Positions 1 to 7,227 of a stretch of 9,645 bases of DNA are shown one piece after another; within the stretch, counting starts at the first letter, position 1; each line of letters begins with the position of its first letter. The DNA lies in assembly GCA_023415395.1 (NCBI GenBank), contig JAEZKN010000181.1, positions 1 to 9,645 of the forward strand, read 5' to 3'. Origin of the DNA: Actinomycetes bacterium (GTDB lineage Bacteria; Actinomycetota; Actinomycetes; Propionibacteriales; Nocardioidaceae). Under the pieces are notes generated by a model. That model searched no databases and was not told the origin of the DNA. It saw nothing but the letters and a program-made list of their open reading frames with translations. Made by a program: the position numbers and the translations under genes.

Positions 1-700
1 CGCCTCGACCCGGCTGCTCGACCTCGACAACACCGACGAGCGGATCGAGTCGCTGCGCGCCGAGCTGGAGACGCTGGTCGCCGAGCGCGAGGTCGCGGCG
101 ACCGCGCTCACCGCCGCCCGCACCGAGGCGGCCGAGCGACTCGGTGCCGAGGTCACCGCGGAGCTCGCACTGCTCGCGATGCCGCACGCGAGGTTCCGCG
201 TCGAGGTGCGCCCCAAGGGCCGGTTCACCGCGTCGGGCGCCGACGAGGTCGAGCTGATGCTCGCGGCCAACACCGGGTCCGAGCCCCGGCCTTTGGCCAA
301 GGGCGCATCGGGCGGCGAGCTCTCGCGCGTGATGCTCGCGCTCGAGGTCGCGCTCGCCGGGACCAGCCCGGTGCCCACCTTCGTCTTCGACGAGGTCGAC
401 GCCGGGGTCGGCGGCGCGGCCGCGGTCGAGGTCGGCCGGCGCCTGGCCCGGCTCGCGCGCTCCGCGCAGGTGCTGGTCGTGACCCACCTGCCCCAGGTCG
501 CGGCGTACGCCGACCGCCACGTCGTGGTCGAGAAGTCCTCCGACGGGACCGTGACGAGCTCCGGGCTGACGCTCCTCGACGACGAGCAGCGTGAGCGCGA
601 GCTCTCCCGGATGATGGCCGGCCTGGCCGACTCCGACACCGCGATCGCGCACGCCCGGGAGCTGCTCGACGTCGCCCAGGAGGCGCGCTCCGCCCGCTGA
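1..700 (+). CDS. recN: DNA repair protein RecN, C-terminal part (5' end outside window)
   Basis: RecN is a cytoplasmic SMC-like ATPase that acts at DNA double-strand breaks during recombinational repair. The reading frame is open from base 2 and ends at TGA 698-700, giving about 232 residues, roughly the last 40% of a typical RecN. Visible residues 10-55 are an alternating charged/hydrophobic helix, the returning arm of the coiled coil. The C-terminal ATPase half follows: the ABC signature loop SGGELSR (residues 103-109), Walker B with D-loop FVFDEVDAGVGG (127-138), and the H-loop VTHLPQVAA with His162. The Walker A motif should lie in the missing N-terminal half. An internal ATG at 179 falls in the middle of the conserved LAMPHARF segment and is not a real start. 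Nothing looks damaged. The family call is very secure; only the left boundary is unknown. Confidence 0.96.
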   Translation, partial: ASTRLLDLDNTDERIESLRAELETLVAEREVAATALTAARTEAAERLGAEVTAELALLAMPHARFRVEVRPKGRFTASGADEVELMLAANTGSEPRPLAKGASGGELSRVMLALEVALAGTSPVPTFVFDEVDAGVGGAAAVEVGRRLARLARSAQVLVVTHLPQVAAYADRHVVVEKSSDGTVTSSGLTLLDDEQRERELSRMMAGLADSDTAIAHARELLDVAQEARSAR

Positions 701-758
701 CGCGCCCGGCTTCTCGTGGTCCACAGATCGGCCGGTCGGCTTTGGCAGCATTTGGTCA

Positions 759-1943
759 GTGCTGAGGAACCCCGTACGCCAACGCCAGACCGTCGGCCAG
801 CCCGGCCTCGTGGGCACTGCTCGGGTCGAACGCCGCACCCGCGCCCTGCTCCCACGACTACGCCCCGGTGACGTCGCCGTGGTGGAGCACGTCGACATGG
901 ACCGCGCGACCGCCCAGGCGCTCATCGACGCCGAGGTCTCCGCGGTCGTCAACGCCGAGCCGATGATCTCCGGCCGCTATCCCAACCTCGGACCGCAGCT
1001 GCTGGTCGAGGCGGGCATCACGCTGGTCGACGGGGTCGGTGCCGCGGCGCTGGCTGCCATCGGCGAGGGCCGCACCGTGCGGCTCCACGAGGGCGAGGTG
1101 TACGCCGGCGAGGACCTCCTCGCCCGCGGCCGGGAGCTCGACGTGGACACCGTCGCGGCCGAGCTCGACGGCGCCCGTGCGGGCCTGGCCACCCAGCTCG
1201 AGACCTTCACCCACAACAGCACCGAGTTCCTGCGCCGTGAGCAGGACCTGCTGCTGCACGGCCGGGGCGTGCCGCGCCTCGACACCCGGATCGCCGGGCG
1301 CCCGGTCGTCGTGGTCGCTCGCGGCCACGAGCACGAGCAGGAGCTGGCCCGGATCACGGCGTTCGTGCGCGAGCAGCACCCCGTGCTCGTCGGCGTGGGC
1401 GGCGGCGCTGAGGTCCTGCGCGCGGCCGGGTTCAAGCCCGACGTCGTGGTGCTCGACGCCCGGGCCGACGACCCCGAGCTCCCGTCGGCGAAGGTCCTGC
1501 GCTCGGCGCGCGACGTGGTCGTCCGCGTGGACCGTGGCGACCGCTCCCAGACCGACGCGCTCGAGCGCCTCGGCGTCCGGCCGAAGCGGTTCGAGTCGGC
1601 CGCCACGCCCGAGGACGCGGGGCTGATCCTCGCGGATGCGGGGGAGGCCGCGGTGATCGTCGCCGTGGGCCTGCACGCGACCCTCGACGAGCTCCTCGAC
1701 CGGCAGCGCTCCGGCCTGGCCAGCACCTACCTGACCCGCCTCAAGGTCGGGCCGCGGCTGGTCGACGCGAGCGCCCTGCCGTTCCTCTACTCGGGGCGCG
1801 TCCGCCCCTGGCACGTGCTGCTCGTGCTGCTCGCCGGGCTGGTCGCCCTGGCGGCCGCGATCAGCGTGACCCCGGTCGGTCAGGACTGGCTCGACTCCCT
1901 GACCGACGCCCTCCGCACCACCTGGCAAGGACTTTCGACATGA
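759..1943 (+). CDS. steA: SteA-type cytokinetic ring protein with TPK-like domain and C-terminal membrane anchor
   Basis: This 394-residue protein matches the SteA/Rv1697 family in length and recalled sequence. In corynebacteria SteA works with SteB in daughter-cell separation. Family landmarks are QPGLVGTARV (14-23), VVNAEPMISGRYPNLGP (63-79), a Rossmann-like block LVGVGGGAEVLRAAGFKPDVVVLD (210-233) related to thiamine pyrophosphokinase (TPK), and the STYLTRLKVGPRLVDA block (322-337). One hydrophobic segment near 351-371 should anchor the protein, leaving a short external tail of about 23 residues. There are no cysteines. The aspartate motif of TPK-like proteins reads LDARADD here (232-238), which is altered. 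The GTG at 759 gives the usual N-terminus but has no clear Shine-Dalgarno sequence. A weak -10-like CAGCAT at 746-751 lies 7 nt upstream, so the message may be leaderless. The stop overlaps the next start. The biochemical role is not proven in this lineage. Confidence 0.88.
   Translation: MLRNPVRQRQTVGQPGLVGTARVERRTRALLPRLRPGDVAVVEHVDMDRATAQALIDAEVSAVVNAEPMISGRYPNLGPQLLVEAGITLVDGVGAAALAAIGEGRTVRLHEGEVYAGEDLLARGRELDVDTVAAELDGARAGLATQLETFTHNSTEFLRREQDLLLHGRGVPRLDTRIAGRPVVVVARGHEHEQELARITAFVREQHPVLVGVGGGAEVLRAAGFKPDVVVLDARADDPELPSAKVLRSARDVVVRVDRGDRSQTDALERLGVRPKRFESAATPEDAGLILADAGEAAVIVAVGLHATLDELLDRQRSGLASTYLTRLKVGPRLVDASALPFLYSGRVRPWHVLLVLLAGLVALAAAISVTPVGQDWLDSLTDALRTTWQGLST
1927..1931 (+). 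promoter_or_regulatory. Ribosome binding site of steB
   Basis: AAGGA lies 8 nt before the ATG at 1940, inside the last codons of steA. It fits a Shine-Dalgarno sequence and supports this ATG, whose ATGA overlaps the steA stop codon. Confidence 0.7.
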
Positions 1944-2782
1944 TCTCGTTCCGCCACCACATCGTCTCCCTCGTCGCCGTCTTCCTGGCGCTCGCCGCCG
2001 GCATCGTCCTGGGCGGGGGGCCGCTCAGCGACCTCGGCCGCGACGACCGGCCCGCCGCCGCGACGACCCAGGAGCGCAAGGCCGACCGCGCGGCGTCGTA
2101 CGGCGACCGGTTCGCGGCCGCCAACGCCGAGGCGCTCTACGCCGGCGGCCTGGAGGACCGTGACGTCTCCGTCGTCGTGCTGCCCGGCGCCGACCCCGAG
2201 GTCGTGAGCGCGCTGGGCGAGCAGGTGGAGACCGCCGGAGGCGCCGTCGCCGGCACCTACGAGGTGCAGGAGGCGCTCATCGACGCCTCGGAGAAGTCGC
2301 TCGTCGACACCCTCGGCAGCCAGCTCGGCCAGCAGCTCGGTGAGGGAGCGGTCAGCACGGACGCCCCGACCTACCAGCGCGCCGGCCAGCTGGTCGGCGT
2401 CGCGGTCTCCGGGGACATCCCGGCCTCCGACGCCAACGCCGTGCGCCAGAGCCTCGCCGGGGCGGAGCTGATGACCTCGCCCGAGGGAGCGGTCCGGGCG
2501 CCGGCGGTCCTGGTGGTGCTCGGCGACGAGACCGACCCGGCGATCCTGACCGGGCTCGTGGCCGGCGTGGCCGACCGGGCGACGGGCGTCGTCGTGGCCG
2601 GTGACGCCGAGGCGCTCGCGCCGGTGCGCTCGGACAGCGACGCGGACCGCGCCGCGACCGTCGACGGGGTGGACACCCCGCTCGGTCAGGTGACCACGAC
2701 GCTGGCCCTGATCCGGTCGTTCTCGGTGCAGGGCGGGTCCTTCGGCGCCTCGGGGTCGGACGGCACGGTCCCGTCGGCTTGA
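1940..2782 (+). CDS. steB: SteB/MctB-family membrane-anchored protein (often annotated 'copper transporter')
   Basis: This 280-residue protein belongs to the family of mycobacterial MctB (Rv1698) and corynebacterial SteB. The N-terminus MISFRHHIVSLVAVFLALAAG is the family hallmark: a short basic cytoplasmic start, one membrane helix at about 8-27, then an extracytoplasmic domain. After a charged Ala-rich linker (30-70) comes an alpha/beta domain with VSVVVLPGADPEVVSALGEQVETAGGAVAGTYEV (76-109) and a second strand block APAVLVVLGDE (about 188-198). The C-terminus (about 265-280) is Gly/Ser-rich and probably disordered. It is about 30 residues shorter than the mycobacterial protein as I recall it, mostly in the coiled-coil linker. 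It has no cysteine and its only histidines are at positions 6 and 7, so it shows no metal-binding motif. The ATGA overlap with steA indicates coupled translation and a shared function, most likely in cell separation. The symbol follows the SteB literature; mctB is the alternative. Confidence 0.85.
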   Translation: MISFRHHIVSLVAVFLALAAGIVLGGGPLSDLGRDDRPAAATTQERKADRAASYGDRFAAANAEALYAGGLEDRDVSVVVLPGADPEVVSALGEQVETAGGAVAGTYEVQEALIDASEKSLVDTLGSQLGQQLGEGAVSTDAPTYQRAGQLVGVAVSGDIPASDANAVRQSLAGAELMTSPEGAVRAPAVLVVLGDETDPAILTGLVAGVADRATGVVVAGDAEALAPVRSDSDADRAATVDGVDTPLGQVTTTLALIRSFSVQGGSFGASGSDGTVPSA

Positions 2783-2817
2783 GCGAAGCCACATCCGACG
2801 TCGTCGTGCTGCGCGCC

Positions 2818-2849
2818 ATGACGGCGCCGGGCTCCTGATCCCGTAGGAT
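2818..2849 (+). promoter_or_regulatory. Candidate pyrG promoter, near-leaderless arrangement
   Basis: This lies in the 75-bp gap between steB and pyrG. The -10 element is TAGGAT (2844-2849), fitting the actinobacterial TANNNT consensus and ending 8 nt before the GTG at 2858. A possible -35, ATGACG (2818-2823), matches TTGACA at 4 of 6 positions but sits 20 nt from the -10, which is long. An 8-bp palindrome, CGGCGCCG (2822-2829), lies in the spacer; such palindromes are common at this GC content. GGAG at 2850-2853 could act as a Shine-Dalgarno sequence with a short 4-nt spacing if transcription begins further upstream. I see no attenuator or terminator hairpin in the gap. Confidence 0.5.
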
Positions 2850-2857
2850 GGAGTTCC

Positions 2858-4570
<1,713 letters not shown>

Positions 4571-5152
4571 GTGACCGAGGTCGCGGACCGTCCCGAGCAG
4601 TGGCCGGTCAGCTCCACGTCGTACCCCTACGACGGGGGCGGCTGGGTGGTGAAGCTGCGCGAGGACGGCGTCCAGCGTCCCGGCCATCCCGAGGAGGAGC
4701 CGTTCTCGCGACTGGTGGTCGAGCACCCCGGTGCCGCGGTCGTGCTGGCGATCGACGACGAGGACCGCGTGCTGTGCCTGTGGCAGTACCGCCACGCGGT
4801 CGGCCAGCGGCTGGTCCAGCTGCCGGCCGGACTGCTCGACGTCGACGGTGAGGAGCCGCTCGAGGTCGCTCGCCGCGAGCTGGTCGAGGAGGCGGGCTAC
4901 GAGGCCGCCGCGTGGACGCACCTGCTCTCGGCGTACTCCTCGGCCGGGGTCATCGGCGAGACCTCGCATTTCTTCCTGGCCCGGGGGCTGACCGAGGTCG
5001 GCCGCGGCGACTTCCAGCCGCAGCACGAGGAGGCCGAGATGGAGATCGGCTGGGTGCCGCGCGCCGAGCTGCGCGAGGCCGTGCTCTCCGGCCGGGTGCG
5101 CGACGCGCACCTGGTGCTCGCGTTGCTGACCGCGGAGGCCCGCGGGCAGTAG
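4571..5152 (+). CDS. Nudix hydrolase, ADP-ribose pyrophosphatase type (Rv1700-like)
   Basis: The 193-residue protein probably cleaves ADP-ribose or a related nucleoside diphosphate to AMP and a sugar phosphate, with a divalent metal, in the cytoplasm. The Nudix box is at 87-110: Gly87, then Glu94 and RELVEEAGY (102-110), with metal-binding Glu103, Glu106 and Glu107 in the REUXEE core. Between the first Gly and Glu there are six residues instead of the consensus five. The mycobacterial Rv1700 ADP-ribose pyrophosphatase, as I recall it, has the same spacing. LWQYRHAVGQRLVQLPAGLLD (70-90) is typical of the ADP-ribose pyrophosphatase branch, as is the segment SSAGVIGETSHFFLA (123-137). The GTG start follows the pyrG TGA without a gap, so translation is probably coupled. 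Its stop codon overlaps the -10 box proposed for ald. The exact substrate cannot be read from sequence. Confidence 0.9.
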   Translation: MTEVADRPEQWPVSSTSYPYDGGGWVVKLREDGVQRPGHPEEEPFSRLVVEHPGAAVVLAIDDEDRVLCLWQYRHAVGQRLVQLPAGLLDVDGEEPLEVARRELVEEAGYEAAAWTHLLSAYSSAGVIGETSHFFLARGLTEVGRGDFQPQHEEAEMEIGWVPRAELREAVLSGRVRDAHLVLALLTAEARGQ

Positions 5153-5155
5153 TGT
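5126..5155 (+). promoter_or_regulatory. Candidate leaderless promoter of ald, overlapping the Nudix stop codon
   Basis: The -35-like CTGACC (5126-5131, 4 of 6 matches to TTGACA) is followed by an 18-nt spacer and the -10 TAGTGT (5150-5155, fitting TANNNT). The ald ATG begins 7 nt further on, at 5163. No Shine-Dalgarno sequence can be seen in those 7 nt (CGCGGGC). Transcription would start at or within a base or two of the ATG, giving a leaderless ald message. The TAG of the -10 is also the stop codon of the Nudix gene. Confidence 0.6.
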
Positions 5156-5162
5156 CGCGGGC

Positions 5163-6287
5163 ATGAAGGTCGGCGTCCCGAAGGAAGTCAAGAACCACGA
5201 GTACCGGGTGGCCATCACGCCCATCGGCGTGCACGAGCTGGTGGCCCACGGGCACGAGGTCGTCATCGAGACCGGCGCGGGCGTGGGGTCGCAGATCCCC
5301 GACGAGGAGTACGCCGGCGCCGGCGCCCGGATCGTCTCGCGCCCCGAGGAGGCGTGGGGGACCGACGGGGGCGTCGACATGGTCCTCAAGGTCAAGGAGC
5401 CGGTCGCGGAGGAGTACGACCGGATGCGCGAGGGGCTGACGCTCTTCACCTACCTCCACCTGGCCGCGGACAAGCCGCTGACCCAGGAGCTGATGGAGCG
5501 CAAGGTCACCGGGATCGCCTACGAGACGGTGCAGCTGCCCTCCGGCGCCCTGCCGCTGCTCTACCCGATGTCCGAGGTCGCGGGCTGTCTCGCGCCGCAG
5601 GTGGGGGCCTACTCGTTGATGAAGGCCCAAGGTGGGCGGGGCGTGCTCATGGGCGGCGTCGGCGGCGTCGCGAACGCCAAGGTCGTCATCATCGGAGCGG
5701 GCGTCAGCGGCCAGAACGCCGCCAACATCGCGCTGGGCATGGGCGCGGACGTGACCCTCCTCGACACCGACCTGGACAAGCTGCGGATGTCGTTCTGGCG
5801 CTACAACAACCGGGTGCACGGGCTGGCCAGCTCGAAGCTGGCGATCGAGCAGCAGGTGACCGAGGCCGACATGGTGATCGGCGCGGTGCTGATCCCCGGA
5901 GCGGCGGCGCCCAAGCTCGTGTCCAACGACCTGGTCTCGCGGATGAAGCCCGGCTCGGTGCTGGTCGACATCGCCGTCGACCAGGGCGGCTGCTTCGAGG
6001 ACACCCATGCCACGACCCACGCCGACCCGACCTACGAGGTCCACAACTCGATCTTCTACTGCGTGGCGAACATGCCGGGGGCGGTGCCCAACACGAGCAC
6101 CTACGCGCTGACCAACGCGACGCTGCCCTACGCCGTCGCGCTGGCCGACAAGGGCTGGGAGCAGGCGCTGCGCGACGACCGGTCGCTGGCGCTCGGGCTC
6201 AACACCCACGCCGGGCAGCTGACCAACGCTCCCGTGGGCGAGGCCGTCGGCATCGAGGCCGTGCCGCTGGACGAGGTGCTCGGCTGA
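5163..6287 (+). CDS. ald: L-alanine dehydrogenase
   Basis: Ald interconverts L-alanine and pyruvate + ammonia using NAD(H). It serves alanine use, ammonium assimilation and NADH reoxidation in the cytoplasm. The protein has 374 residues, close to the 371 of mycobacterial Ald. The family signature VGVPKEVKNHEYRVAITPIGV is at 3-23 with substrate-binding Arg15. By alignment with the mycobacterial enzyme, the catalytic residues are Lys78 (LKVKEP), His99 (FTYLHLAA) and Asp273 (DIAVDQGG), each shifted by 3. The shift comes from a small insertion around GTDGGVDM (66-73). The NAD-binding Rossmann turn is GAGVSGQNAA (178-187), with Asp201 at the end of the next strand as expected for NAD preference. 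It starts 10 bp after the Nudix gene with its own probable promoter, and xerD follows 10 bp downstream. I see no obvious operator for an AldR/Lrp-type regulator. Confidence 0.97.
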   Translation: MKVGVPKEVKNHEYRVAITPIGVHELVAHGHEVVIETGAGVGSQIPDEEYAGAGARIVSRPEEAWGTDGGVDMVLKVKEPVAEEYDRMREGLTLFTYLHLAADKPLTQELMERKVTGIAYETVQLPSGALPLLYPMSEVAGCLAPQVGAYSLMKAQGGRGVLMGGVGGVANAKVVIIGAGVSGQNAANIALGMGADVTLLDTDLDKLRMSFWRYNNRVHGLASSKLAIEQQVTEADMVIGAVLIPGAAAPKLVSNDLVSRMKPGSVLVDIAVDQGGCFEDTHATTHADPTYEVHNSIFYCVANMPGAVPNTSTYALTNATLPYAVALADKGWEQALRDDRSLALGLNTHAGQLTNAPVGEAVGIEAVPLDEVLG

Positions 6288-6297
6288 AGACGGGGGC

Positions 6298-7221
6298 ATG
6301 AACGACCTCCAGCGCGCGGTCCGCACCTACCTCGACCATCTCTCGGTCGAGCGCGGCCTCGCGGCGAACACGTTGTCGTCGTACCGCCGGGACCTGCGCC
6401 GCTACCAGGAGCACCTCGACGAGCTCGGGATCGACGACCTCGCCTCGATCAGCGAGGCGACGGTCTCGGGCTTCCTGGTGCGCCTGCGCGAGGGCGACGC
6501 CGAGCACCCGCCGCTCAGCTCGACCTCGGCGGCACGTACGGTCGTAGCCGTGCGGGGGTTCCACAAGTTCGCGGTCGCCGACGGGCTCGCGACCGTCGAC
6601 CCGGCCAGCGGCGTGAAGCCGCCGGCGCCGGCCAAGCGACTGCCCAAGGCGCTGCCGCTCAGCGACGTCGAGGCGATCCTCGAGGCGGCGGGCTCGCCGG
6701 GGACCACGCTGGCCCTGCGGGACCGAGCGCTCCTCGAGGTCCTCTACGGCACCGGCGCCCGCATCTCCGAGGCGGTCGGTCTCGACGTCGACGACCTCGA
6801 CCTGGTCGACGGCACCGTGCTGCTGCGCGGCAAGGGCAGCAAGGAGCGGATCGTGCCCGTCGGCACGTTCGCGCGGGAGGCCGTCGACGCCTATCTCGTG
6901 CGCGGCCGGGCCGAGCTCCTCGCGGCCGGGCGGGGTACGCCGGCGCTCTTCCTCAACGCCCGCGGCGGGCGCCTCTCGCGGCAGTCCGCGTGGGCGGTGC
7001 TGGTCAAGGCCGCCGAGCGCGCGGGCGTCACCCGGGACGTCTCCCCGCACACCCTGCGGCACTCGTTCGCGACCCACCTGCTCGACGGGGGCGCCGACGT
7101 CCGGGTGGTCCAGGAGCTGCTGGGCCACGCGTCGGTGACGACCACGCAGGTCTACACGCTCGTGACCGTCGACAACCTCCGCGAGGTCTTCGCCACCGCG
7201 CACCCCCGGGCTCGGGACTGA
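6298..7221 (+). CDS. xerD: Site-specific tyrosine recombinase XerD
   Basis: XerD acts with XerC to resolve chromosome dimers at the dif site before division, normally activated by FtsK. The 307-residue protein has the N-terminal SAM-like core-binding domain (about 4-95, including VERGLAANTLSSYRRDLRRYQEHL) and a C-terminal catalytic domain. All six catalytic positions are intact: Arg155 (GTGARISE), Lys179 (GKGSKER), His251 and Arg254 (HTLRHSFATH), His277 (LLGHASV) and nucleophile Tyr286 (QVYTLV). This numbering runs 7 ahead of E. coli XerD throughout. The location downstream of pyrG and Nudix genes is the usual actinobacterial xerD site, and there is no attachment site, excisionase or phage gene nearby, so it is not a mobile integrase. 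The ATG at 6298 has only a weak upstream GAAGA (6286-6290), which overlaps the ald stop. It is probably expressed with ald. Confidence 0.95.
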   Translation: MNDLQRAVRTYLDHLSVERGLAANTLSSYRRDLRRYQEHLDELGIDDLASISEATVSGFLVRLREGDAEHPPLSSTSAARTVVAVRGFHKFAVADGLATVDPASGVKPPAPAKRLPKALPLSDVEAILEAAGSPGTTLALRDRALLEVLYGTGARISEAVGLDVDDLDLVDGTVLLRGKGSKERIVPVGTFAREAVDAYLVRGRAELLAAGRGTPALFLNARGGRLSRQSAWAVLVKAAERAGVTRDVSPHTLRHSFATHLLDGGADVRVVQELLGHASVTTTQVYTLVTVDNLREVFATAHPRARD

Positions 7222-7227
7222 GGGCGC

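Noticed and set aside
716..743. Possible recN terminator (GTGGTCCAC at 716-724; GCC-GGTC-GGC followed by TTT at 731-743)
   Set aside because: The stems are only 3-4 bp with no T-tract beyond three bases. Such short inverted repeats are common at this GC content.
2829..2835. GGGCTCC upstream of pyrG, resembling the start of the Bacillus pyrG transcript used in CTP-sensing by reiterative G addition
   Set aside because: There is no proper -10 before it and no terminator hairpin between it and the GTG at 2858, both of which that mechanism needs. The match is short and GC-rich, so chance is enough.
6298..7221. The tyrosine recombinase as a phage or island integrase
   Set aside because: It has XerD length and catalytic spacing, sits in the usual core-gene neighbourhood, and has no flanking tRNA, repeat or phage genes.
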